This document shows positions 8,702 through 15,633 of a stretch of DNA of 64,000 nucleotides, piece after piece. The DNA comes from Sphingomonas oligophenolica. GTDB lineage: Bacteria > Pseudomonadota > Alphaproteobacteria > Sphingomonadales > Sphingomonadaceae. The notes under the pieces are model-generated. The model had not been told where the DNA came from. It did not search any database and was given only the letters and a program-made list of their open reading frames with translations. The first letter of the stretch is position 1. Each line of letters opens with the position of its first letter. The position numbers and the translations under genes are program-made. The stretch lies in NCBI RefSeq assembly GCF_006438955.1, contig NZ_RCZK01000001.1, positions 434,001 to 498,000 on the forward strand, given 5' to 3'.

Positions 8702-9421
8702 ATGAACTATGCCGCGATCGCGATGCTCGCCGGACTGACCGCCTGTTCGATGAGCTGGGACGACGACAAGGGCGCAGGGGTCGCCGGGACGGGATCGGGC
8801 ACCACGCGCAGCTATGCGGTCACCGACTTCACCGGGGTCGAGCTGCGCGGATCGGACGATGTGGATGTCCGCGTCGGCGCGGGGTTCTCGGTGCGCGCCG
8901 AAGGCCCCGCAAAGGAGCTCGAACAGCTGCGGATCGCGCGCGATGGCGACACGCTGAAGGTCGGGCGCAAGAGCGGGATGCACTGGGGGGAGCACGGCAA
9001 GGTCAAGGTCTATGTCACGCTGCCCCGGCTGGCGGCGGCGGACGTCGCGGGGTCGGGCGACATGGCGATCGATCGCGTCGAGGGCGCGAATTTCGCGGGC
9101 ACCGTCGCGGGATCGGGCGACCTGGGCGTCGCGGCGATGGCGGTCGACAACGCCAAGCTGTCGATCGCGGGATCGGGCGACCTGCGCGCGGCGGGGATTG
9201 CCAAGGCGCTGACGGTCGACATCGCCGGATCGGGCAACCTGACCGCGCGCGGGCTGACCGCGCAGCAGGCCAAGGTGTCGATCGCCGGATCGGGCGACGC
9301 GACCGCGGTCGTCAACGGCCCGGCGAAGGTAAGCATCGTCGGATCGGGCGATGTAGACTTGGGCGCGGGTGCGACTTGTTCGGTGTCGAAGGTGGGATCG
9401 GGGTCGGTGCGCTGTCGGTGA
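8702..9421 (+). CDS. DUF2807 (GIN domain) lipoprotein with GSGD repeats
   Basis: A 239-residue putative lipoprotein: a short signal peptide ends in LTAC, so Cys16 should be lipidated. The body is a DUF2807 head-GIN domain, an auto-transporter adhesin-like beta fold. From residue 116 the sequence AGSGD recurs six times at 18-20-residue spacing, one turn each of a probable beta-helix. The family is widespread in Bacteroidetes and sphingomonads and has no proven function. The ATG at 8702 follows a GGGAGCC and starts the signal peptide; an earlier in-frame start would destroy it. The next gene encodes a second DUF2807 protein. Confidence 0.85.
   Translation: MNYAAIAMLAGLTACSMSWDDDKGAGVAGTGSGTTRSYAVTDFTGVELRGSDDVDVRVGAGFSVRAEGPAKELEQLRIARDGDTLKVGRKSGMHWGEHGKVKVYVTLPRLAAADVAGSGDMAIDRVEGANFAGTVAGSGDLGVAAMAVDNAKLSIAGSGDLRAAGIAKALTVDIAGSGNLTARGLTAQQAKVSIAGSGDATAVVNGPAKVSIVGSGDVDLGAGATCSVSKVGSGSVRCR
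9047..9361 (+). repeat. six in-gene tandem repeats of about 60 bp
   Basis: Units starting at 9047, 9107, 9167, 9224, 9284 and 9338 each begin with a variant of GCGGGATCGGGCGACCTG, encoding A/V-GSG-D/N. Units are 54-60 bp and stay in frame. The conserved hexads within variable rungs imply structural constraint of a beta-helix rather than recent slippage. Confidence 0.8.
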
Positions 9422-9481
9422 CTCGACCGCGGACGTACGCGCGGGGTTGCCGGGGGACGCGCTAGGATGCGAGGATAGCGG

Positions 9482-10186
9482 ATGACCTTGTCGCTTCGCC
9501 TCGCCGTTCTCGCGCTGTCCTGCGCCACCGCCACCGCCTCGGCGGCGGACCGGCCGATCTATATCGGCAGTTTCGACCGGGTGCGGGTCCAGGGGCCGTT
9601 CGAGGTCCGGATCGTCAATGGGTCGCCCGGCGCGACGCTGTCGGGGGATCGCCGCGTGATCGAGGGGGTCGAGGTGCGGGTCGATGGATCGACGCTGACG
9701 ATCCGTAACGGCTTCGGCCAATGGGGCGAACAGCCGCGCGCATCGACGACCCAACCGGTGGTGGTGACGCTGCGCACGCGCAACGTCGTGCACGCGACGG
9801 TGATCGGCGCGGGGCGGCTGACGATCCCGCGGATGAAGGCGACGCGGGTCGAACTGGCGGTGACCGGCGCGGGGGTCATCATCGCGGGCGGGATCGACGC
9901 CGATCAGGCGAATGCGACGGTGATCGGCGGCGGCGCGATCACGCTGGCGGGGCGTGCGACAAGCACCCGGTTGATCGCCAACGGCCCGGCGACGATCGAC
10001 GCGGGCGCGCTGGCCGCGGGCGATGCGACAGTGCGCGTCGATGGGCCGGGGGAAGTGAAGGCGAACGCGCGCTTCACCGCGACGGTCGACAATCTGGGGC
10101 TGGGGCAGGTGACGGTCGCGGGGCACCCCAAATGCAGCGTCAAGGCGAATGCGGGCGGCCCGGTGACGTGCGGCGGCGGCGCCTGA
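9482..10186 (+). CDS. DUF2807 (GIN domain) exported protein
   Basis: A 234-residue protein with a Sec signal peptide ending about ATASA-ADRPIYIG, then a DUF2807 domain (FDRVRVQGPFEVRIVNGSPG onward) rich in Gly/Ala/Thr/Val rungs. Unlike the preceding gene it has no lipobox, so it should be periplasmic or released. Two cysteines near the C terminus (KCSVKANAGGPVTCGG) match the TCSVSKVGSGSVRC end of the neighbour and may form a disulfide. The two genes are 60 bases apart in the same direction and are probably ancient paralogues. Function unknown. Confidence 0.8.
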   Translation: MTLSLRLAVLALSCATATASAADRPIYIGSFDRVRVQGPFEVRIVNGSPGATLSGDRRVIEGVEVRVDGSTLTIRNGFGQWGEQPRASTTQPVVVTLRTRNVVHATVIGAGRLTIPRMKATRVELAVTGAGVIIAGGIDADQANATVIGGGAITLAGRATSTRLIANGPATIDAGALAAGDATVRVDGPGEVKANARFTATVDNLGLGQVTVAGHPKCSVKANAGGPVTCGGGA

Positions 10187-10190
10187 CGCG

Positions 10191-10595
10191 TCAGATCAGC
10201 GCAAGGTCGGCGAGCGCGCCGATCAGCTGAGGCGGCATGTCGGCAAGCCCGCTCGCACCACCGCCGAGATCGAGCGGGGCGTCGGCGCCTTCGAGATAGC
10301 GCCAGCCCTGATGCGCGCGCTTGGCGCGTGCCTGGACCAGCACGAGCGGCGGATCGAGGTGGATCGCGACCTTGCCCCCCTCCGCCTCGCCGAAGCGCAG
10401 GATCGACGATCGCGCGACGAGCTGGTGCTTAATGATCCAGAACAACGAACCCCGCCCCGCGACTTCCTCGTGGCGCTTGGGCAAATAGCGCGTCGTCAGG
10501 AACAGCGGCCCCGCTTCGGCGCGCGCGGCGAGCCGTTCGGCGAGATGATCGAGGCTCGTCGCGCCGAACGCGACTTTGGTCAGGTGGAGCGGCAT
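10191..10595 (-). CDS. DUF1489 family protein
   Basis: A 134-residue protein beginning MPLHLTKVAFG, with RYLPKR, GSLFWIIKHQLVARSSIL and QGWRYLEGADAP blocks that I recognise as DUF1489, a small alphaproteobacterial family of unknown function. It is soluble with no signal peptide. The stop lies only four bases from the convergent DUF2807 stop, and its ATG is preceded by the mgtE gene's region on the same strand, so the two leftward genes mgtE and DUF1489 (16 bases apart) may be cotranscribed. Confidence 0.8.
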   Translation of the reverse strand: MPLHLTKVAFGATSLDHLAERLAARAEAGPLFLTTRYLPKRHEEVAGRGSLFWIIKHQLVARSSILRFGEAEGGKVAIHLDPPLVLVQARAKRAHQGWRYLEGADAPLDLGGGASGLADMPPQLIGALADLALI

Positions 10596-10611
10596 GAGCC
10601 GTCGATGTGGG

Positions 10612-12021
10612 TCAGCCGTGGAGGCCCCACAAGGTCGCGAGCCCCAGGAACGAGAAGAACCCCATCGTGTCGGTCAGCGTCGTGACGAACACCGCCGACG
10701 ACACCGCGGGATCGACGTTGAACTTGTCGAGCGTGATCGGGACCAGCACCCCGCCGAGGCCCGCGCTGACGTTGTTGATGATCATCGCCACCGCGATCAC
10801 GATCGACAGGTCGGTGCGCCCGAACACGAGATAGGTGCCGATGCCGATCAGCGCGCCGAGCATCGCGCCGTTGGCGGCCGCGATCCGCAGTTCGCGCAGG
10901 ATCATCCAGCGGGTGTTCGAGCTGGTCAGCTGGTTGGTCGCGAGCGCGCGGATCACGACCGCGAGCGTCTGGGTGCCCGCATTGCCCCCCATCCCCGACA
11001 CGATCGGCATCAGCACTGCGAGCAGCGCGAAGGCCGCGATGGTCGCCTGGAATAGGCCGACGATCGACGAGGCGACCATCGCGGTGCCGAGATTGACGAT
11101 CAGCCAGATCATCCGGGTTTTCACGGTCAGCCCGATCGGCTGGTTGATATCGCCGTCGCCCGCGCCCGACAGCCGCAGGATATCCTCGCCCGCCTCTTCG
11201 GAGATGATGTGAACGATGTCGTCGACGGTGATCATGCCGACCAAACGCCCGGTGGCGTCGGTGACCGCAGCGGAGATCAGCGCGTATTTCTGGAAGCGGA
11301 GCGCGACCTCTTCCTGATCCATGTCGACCGGGATCAGCGTCTGTTCGCGCTGCATGACGTCGCCGATCGCAATCCCGCGCGGGGTGCGTAGGATCCACGA
11401 CAGCGCGACGGTGCCGACCGGCTTGTGCGCGGGGTCGACGACGAACACTTCCCAGAAATCGGTGGTCAGTTCCTCGTGGCCGCGCAGATAATCGATGGCG
11501 TCGCCGACGGTCCAGTGTTCGGGCACCGCGATCAGCTCGCGCTGCATCAGCCGGCCCGCGGATTCCTCGGGGTAGGACAGTGCCTCCTCGATCGCGGCGC
11601 GATCGTCGGGCTCCATCGCGCGCAGGACTTCGCGCTGGTCGTCGGCGTCCATGTCCTCGATGATCGCGACCGCATCGTCGGTATCGAGTTCGCTGGCGAG
11701 ATCGGCGACCTGGTGCGGTTCGAGCGCGTCGATGAGATCTTCACGAACATAATCGTTCATCTCAGCGAAGACGTCGCCGTCGAGCAGGTCGCTGACCGCG
11801 CGCGCGAGCCCGGCGCGATCCTCCTGCCGGGTCAGTTCGAACAGATCGGCGATGTCGGCGGGGTGGAGCGGCTCGACCAGCGTGCGCGCGGCTTCGTCGT
11901 CGCCCGCCTCGACCGCCTCCAGGACAGCGCGGACGAATTCGGGTTTCAGCCGATCGTCCTCGTCGAGCTGGTTTTCGACCTCGGCGTCGCTATCCGATTC
12001 GGGAAGCTCGATTTCGCTCAC
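10612..12021 (-). CDS. mgtE: magnesium transporter MgtE
   Basis: A 469-residue MgtE-type Mg2+ channel. The order is an acidic N-terminal helical domain (LHPADIADLFELT and similar repeats), paired CBS domains (about residues 150-270, including RLMQREL and VGMITVDDIVHII), then five membrane helices from about residue 300 to the end. The conserved pore region includes PIVSGMGGNAGTQTL. The N domain and CBS domains sense cytoplasmic Mg2+ and close the pore. Translation starts at GTG 12021. It runs divergently from the cyclophilin gene, 104 bases away. Confidence 0.95.
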   Translation of the reverse strand: MSEIELPESDSDAEVENQLDEDDRLKPEFVRAVLEAVEAGDDEAARTLVEPLHPADIADLFELTRQEDRAGLARAVSDLLDGDVFAEMNDYVREDLIDALEPHQVADLASELDTDDAVAIIEDMDADDQREVLRAMEPDDRAAIEEALSYPEESAGRLMQRELIAVPEHWTVGDAIDYLRGHEELTTDFWEVFVVDPAHKPVGTVALSWILRTPRGIAIGDVMQREQTLIPVDMDQEEVALRFQKYALISAAVTDATGRLVGMITVDDIVHIISEEAGEDILRLSGAGDGDINQPIGLTVKTRMIWLIVNLGTAMVASSIVGLFQATIAAFALLAVLMPIVSGMGGNAGTQTLAVVIRALATNQLTSSNTRWMILRELRIAAANGAMLGALIGIGTYLVFGRTDLSIVIAVAMIINNVSAGLGGVLVPITLDKFNVDPAVSSAVFVTTLTDTMGFFSFLGLATLWGLHG

Positions 12022-12125
12022 TCGCCGCCTCCCTGATGCTGCGTGCGCTGCCTACCGCGCTGCGCCGGGATTTGCCAGCGTGGGTCTCGCCCCCTATCTG
12101 CGCGGCAACCCCGAAAGGAATTATC

Positions 12126-12596
12126 ATGACCGATACCCCCTCTACCCTGACGATGACGCTGGATGCCAATGCTGGAGGGGGGGGCGACGTCACGATCAAG
12201 CTGCGCCCCGACCTGGCACCCAAGCATGTCGAACGGATCGTCGAACTGGCGAACGACGGCTTCTACGACGGCGTCGTCTTCCATCGCGTGATCCCGGGCT
12301 TCATGGCGCAGGGCGGCGATCCGACCGGCACCGGCATGTCGGGGTCGGACAAGCCCAATTTGAAGGCCGAATTCTCGAAGGAGCCGCATGTCCGCGGGGT
12401 ATGTTCGATGGCGCGGACCAACCAGCCCGACACCGCCAATTCGCAGTTCTTCATCGTGTTCGATGATGCCGGCTTCCTCGACGGGCAATATACCGTGTGG
12501 GGCGAGGTGACCGACGGGATGGACCTGATCGACGCGCTGCCCAAGGGCGAACCCCCGCGCGAGCCGGGCAAGATCGTGAAGATGCGCGCTGCGTGA
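12126..12596 (+). CDS. cyclophilin-type peptidyl-prolyl cis-trans isomerase
   Basis: A 156-residue cytoplasmic cyclophilin with the signature FHRVIPGFMAQGGD (the catalytic arginine is in FHR), followed by MARTNQPDTANSQFFI and VWGEV. It lacks a signal peptide and is close to the bacterial PpiB size. It catalyses proline isomerisation during folding. The ATG at 12126 is preceded by GAAAGGA at ideal spacing; an upstream in-frame ATG at 12036 would add a non-cyclophilin leader. A Gly-rich GGGG stretch near residue 16 is unusual. A perfect hairpin follows the stop codon. Confidence 0.93.
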   Translation: MTDTPSTLTMTLDANAGGGGDVTIKLRPDLAPKHVERIVELANDGFYDGVVFHRVIPGFMAQGGDPTGTGMSGSDKPNLKAEFSKEPHVRGVCSMARTNQPDTANSQFFIVFDDAGFLDGQYTVWGEVTDGMDLIDALPKGEPPREPGKIVKMRAA

Positions 12597-12600
12597 TCGT

Positions 12601-12629
12601 AGTTCCTCCCCTCGCAAGGGGGAGGAACT
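12601..12629. terminator. perfect hairpin between convergent genes
   Basis: Arms of 11 bp (AGTTCCTCCCC and GGGGAGGAACT) pair perfectly around a seven-base loop. It lies between the cyclophilin stop and the stop of the leftward nitrilase gene, so it could end transcription from both sides, although neither side has a proper T-run. The CCTCCCC core resembles the repeat family near 48.2 and 48.6 kb. Confidence 0.5.
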
Positions 12630-12637
12630 AGACTTCA

Positions 12638-13606
12638 CTAAGATTCGCGGGAGCTGACACCATTGCGGGCTGCGCGATCGACGACCAGTTCGAACACATC
12701 GGGCCTCGCATAATGGCCATCGACATCCAGCGCGGCAAGTTCTGCATCGCGGTGCGTGAGATCGAGCGTTGCCATTAGCACGTCGGCGTCCGATCCTGCC
12801 TCGGTGAGCACGACGCCGTCGGGCCCGGCAATCACGCTGCCGCCGTGCTGGAGCTGTCCATCCGGCATCTCCCTGATCAGCGCCAGCGCATCACCATCGC
12901 CGCCGACCCGCGCCAAACCGTCGACGAGGTCTTCGCGGTGCTGGATCGTCCCGGCTGCCAGAACGAAGCAGCGACCCTCAAACGCATAATGACGCGACGC
13001 GATGCGGTAGCTTTCGCGAACCGTGGGCCAAGCAGCCACGTGGACCGATTCGCCGGCATGGTGCATCGCCGCGCGCGCGAGTGGCATCCAATGCTCCCAG
13101 CAGATCAGGCTTCCGACCGGTCCCCATGCGGCCTGATGGACGTCGAGCGTCGAGCCGTCGCCACGCGCCCAGATTAGCCGCTCACCATGGGTTGGCACGA
13201 GCTTGCGATGGATCAGAGGCGGCCTTCCCGGACGAAACAGCAGCTGGCTGTTATAGAGGCTTGCACGGATGCGCTCGTGGGCGCCGATCGACACGAGCGT
13301 GCCGGTTCGATCCACCCAGTCCTGCACCGGCGCCAGTCGCACATCGCCCGCCACGACCGCCTGCTCGAGCAGGAGCGCGTGGAGGCGCTTGGCCCCCGGG
13401 TGATCCCACAGCGCCGCGCCGGGCGCTTCGTCGAGCCACAGCGGATAGCCACCGAGAAAGGTCTCGCCGAACGCGACGATCGCGGCGCGATGCTCCTCGA
13501 CACGGCGCAGATGGCCGATCAGCGCCGCGATACCGTCGCCGACCGCAAGCGGCACGGGCGCGGCCTGGACGATGACTGCGGTGATGGTACGGGGGGACGG
13601 TGCCAT
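12638..13606 (-). CDS. nitrilase / carbon-nitrogen hydrolase
   Basis: A 322-residue member of the nitrilase superfamily with the full catalytic triad: Glu48 in FGETFLGGYP, Lys135 in HRKLVPTHGERLIW and Cys169 in LICWEHWMPLA. The C-W-E-H-W context after the cysteine is that of true nitrilases (branch 1), which turn nitriles into acid and ammonia, rather than amidases. The substrate is unknown. ATG 13606 is chosen; GTG at 13609 is one codon upstream. The gene is convergent with the cyclophilin and is followed upstream by about 140 bp of comparatively AT-rich spacer. Confidence 0.88.
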   Translation of the reverse strand: MAPSPRTITAVIVQAAPVPLAVGDGIAALIGHLRRVEEHRAAIVAFGETFLGGYPLWLDEAPGAALWDHPGAKRLHALLLEQAVVAGDVRLAPVQDWVDRTGTLVSIGAHERIRASLYNSQLLFRPGRPPLIHRKLVPTHGERLIWARGDGSTLDVHQAAWGPVGSLICWEHWMPLARAAMHHAGESVHVAAWPTVRESYRIASRHYAFEGRCFVLAAGTIQHREDLVDGLARVGGDGDALALIREMPDGQLQHGGSVIAGPDGVVLTEAGSDADVLMATLDLTHRDAELAALDVDGHYARPDVFELVVDRAARNGVSSRES

Positions 13607-13747
13607 CACTCCCTATAGGTGATTTTCTGCCGCACACGATCGGTTACTGATCAACCAGCCTTTCACATCGCAAGTTGGACGTTCGGCTGATTACAGGCGG
13701 TGTCGAGTACGCGCTGAGCACCTACTGATGGGTCACATCGTTATAAG

Positions 13748-14032
13748 TCAGAGCCCAGCCTTTTCGAGCGCAGCTGCCAGTTCAGGGTCGATGGCGGCGG
13801 CTGCCCTCGGCGTCAGGCGGGTCAGTGCGGTCTGGACGCGCTGCTGCGCGACCTGCAATGTCTTGTGCCGAACCTGCCGAATGGCGTTGGTTCGCCAGGA
13901 CGGGCTCTCGCCTAACAGCGCCGCCCATTTGGCTTCCTCCGTCGCCAAAATCGCGAGCGCGAGCCGCAAGCCATCCCGCCGACCGTGCGCATAGCCTTCG
14001 TGCTCGACCGATGCCTTGGATGTTGCGGTCAT
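13748..14032 (-). CDS. hypothetical protein (94 aa)
   Basis: I do not recognise this protein. It is 94 residues, mainly helical, Ala/Arg-rich, with no signal peptide, membrane segment or cysteine. Its ATG is three bases after the stop of the upstream small gene, so the two are almost certainly cotranslated. Motifs such as EGYAHGRRDGLRLALAIL look like a helical, possibly nucleic-acid- or protein-binding, unit. A toxin-antitoxin pair is conceivable from the gene sizes and spacing, but no known toxin motif is visible. Confidence 0.6.
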   Translation of the reverse strand: MTATSKASVEHEGYAHGRRDGLRLALAILATEEAKWAALLGESPSWRTNAIRQVRHKTLQVAQQRVQTALTRLTPRAAAAIDPELAAALEKAGL

Positions 14033-14035
14033 CGC

Positions 14036-14302
14036 TTAGCCGTCGTCCTCGATCTCGCGATCGACGGTGTCCATAAAGTCGCGCGCAGCCTCTCGATCCG
14101 CCGGGTCCTTGAAGGCGACGTCGAGGTCGGGGGCAGCGCCGAGCATGTACGCCAGACACCAGAGTGCGAACCGGCGTCCGCCGTCCCGTTCTAGGCCGAA
14201 CTGTACGCGCAGGCGATCGATGCCGTCCGCGAGTTGTCCGGGGGCGAGGTCGGCGATTGCGTCGGTGCCGAAGAAGCTGACGAGCAGTTGATCGAAATCC
14301 AT
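14036..14302 (-). CDS. hypothetical protein (88 aa)
   Basis: An 88-residue acidic protein of unknown function: MDFDQLLVSFFGT at the start, a central ARG-rich GGRRFALWCLAYMLG segment, and an acidic tail (DREIEDDG). ATG 14302 is preferred, because extending the frame upstream adds a Pro/Arg-rich stretch typical of non-coding frames. It is the first gene of a two-gene unit with the 94-residue protein immediately downstream. The LFG-LWCLAYMLG pattern suggests a compact helical domain. Confidence 0.6.
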   Translation of the reverse strand: MDFDQLLVSFFGTDAIADLAPGQLADGIDRLRVQFGLERDGGRRFALWCLAYMLGAAPDLDVAFKDPADREAARDFMDTVDREIEDDG

Positions 14303-14425
14303 GGCGCGTCGTAGCCGAGCGTGCGGCGGCGTCAAACCGTTGGGAGCGCGGCGGTGATCCGTCAGGCTGGTTTCCGGCTCAACCGCGCTGCAGCGGATTC
14401 CTACCGGCGTCAGGCGGCCAGTCAT

Positions 14426-15349
14426 TCAGATGCTCGCGATCCTCGTCCGCGACGGCTTCGGCGCCGGTTCTTCGGCGAGCGTGCCGATCAGCCAGTCGTG
14501 GAACATCCGCACCGGCTTTTGCTGGAGCGCGCGGGGGCGGCAGACGAACCAATAGCTGTGCGGGCTTTCGACGTCGATGTCGAACAATCGAACCAGCCGC
14601 GGATCGTGGGCGGCCTGGAAATGGCTGTCGAGCATGAACGCGATGCCGAGCCCCTGCGCCGCCGCCTCGAGCATCAGCGCGCCCGAATCGAAATGATCTA
14701 CCGCGAGCGGTTCGAGATCGGGCAGCCCCGCCGCGTGGCGCCAGGCGGTGAAGGTATCCGGCATGTCGCGGTGGATCAGCGCAGTCAGCCCGCCGAGCTG
14801 TTCGGGGCGGGTGACGGGATCGGGGCCGTCGAGCAGCGCCCTGGCACCGATGACATAGACCGAATTGCGATCGAGTCGCCGCGCATAGAGGCTGGGGTCG
14901 ATGTCGCGCGCCAAGGCGATCACCGCGTCGAGCCCGTCGCCGAGCCGCGCGACGCCGTGGCCCGCGGTGTCGATGTCGAGGTGGAGTTCGGGATGCGCGG
15001 CGCGCAGCTCGCCAAGCCGCGGAAACAGCCGCTGCGACGCGAACAGCGGCAGGACGCCAAGCCGCAGTCGCAGCACCTCGGTCCCGCTGGTCATCGATTC
15101 GACCGCGTCGCTGAGCGAATCGAGCGCGGGCGCGAGCTGCGAGAGCAATTTGTCACCATCGGCGTTGAGCGTCATCGCCTGATGGCGGCGCGCGAACAGC
15201 GGCTTGCCGATGAAGCGTTCGAGCGCCTGGACGCGGCGGCTGAGCGCGGGGGCCGACAGCGCGAGTTCCTCCGCCGCGGCCTTAACCGAGCCGAGCCGCG
15301 CGACCTGGACGAACGCCTCGATCGCGCCCAATGGCGGCAGTCTGCGCAT
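14426..15349 (-). CDS. LysR family transcriptional regulator
   Basis: A 307-residue LysR-type regulator. The N-terminal winged helix-turn-helix is clear (LGAIEAFVQVARLGSVKAAAEELALSAPALSRR split across residues 7-40), followed by the linker helix and a periplasmic-binding-protein-like effector domain (from about residue 90). The C terminus includes SYWFVCRP. Its gene is divergent from a region holding a LysR-type inverted repeat at 15412-15432 and a terminator at 15519-15550, so it may control both itself and a small RNA. The effector is unknown. Confidence 0.92.
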   Translation of the reverse strand: MRRLPPLGAIEAFVQVARLGSVKAAAEELALSAPALSRRVQALERFIGKPLFARRHQAMTLNADGDKLLSQLAPALDSLSDAVESMTSGTEVLRLRLGVLPLFASQRLFPRLGELRAAHPELHLDIDTAGHGVARLGDGLDAVIALARDIDPSLYARRLDRNSVYVIGARALLDGPDPVTRPEQLGGLTALIHRDMPDTFTAWRHAAGLPDLEPLAVDHFDSGALMLEAAAQGLGIAFMLDSHFQAAHDPRLVRLFDIDVESPHSYWFVCRPRALQQKPVRMFHDWLIGTLAEEPAPKPSRTRIASI

Positions 15350-15411
15350 CGTTCTTCTCCCCCCGACGAGCCCCGGGGCCTGGATCGTATCGCAACGCCA
15401 GTAGCGATCGG

Positions 15412-15432
15412 CGATTGCACTATACGCAATCG
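15412..15432. promoter_or_regulatory. candidate LysR-type operator
   Basis: The inverted repeat CGATTGC / GCAATCG has perfect 7-bp arms around a seven-base spacer. The core ATTGC-N7-GCAAT satisfies the T-N11-A rule of LysR boxes. It sits 63-83 bp upstream of the LysR start codon and overlaps a TTGCAC that could be the -35 box of a rightward promoter. Confidence 0.55.
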
Positions 15433-15449
15433 TATCAGATGATTTCGCA

Positions 15450-15550
15450 CTTGCAACATAAACTGCTGCAGCGCAAAAAGGGTGCGCCTTTCAGGCATCC
15501 TCTCCTAAAAACTTTCATAGGGTCGTCCCTTCTGGGGCGGCCCTTTTTTT
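15450..15550 (+). ncRNA. candidate intergenic small RNA
   Basis: No rightward gene precedes the intrinsic terminator at 15519-15550, so something else must be transcribed into it. A possible promoter is TTGCAC (15415-15420), 17 bases, GATGAT (15438-15443), predicting a start near 15450. The roughly 100-nt RNA would have a first stem (AAAGG-GTGCG-CCTTT around 15477-15491), then an open stretch containing CATCCTCTCCT, which is complementary to a Shine-Dalgarno sequence, then the terminator. This is the layout of trans-acting sRNAs that block ribosome binding. Boundaries are estimated. Confidence 0.5.
15519..15550 (+). terminator. Rho-independent terminator of an orphan transcript
   Basis: GGGTCGTCCC pairs with GGGGCGGCCC (two G-U pairs) around a TTCT loop and is followed by seven T residues. 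It is orphan with respect to any protein gene on this strand. Confidence 0.85.
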
Positions 15551-15633
15551 GCGCGTGTCGCGCGCCGTGCGGCTCGCACAGCCCGCGATCCGTCCCTATC
15601 TGACCGTCGATGCCAAGCGACGAAGGACGAAGA

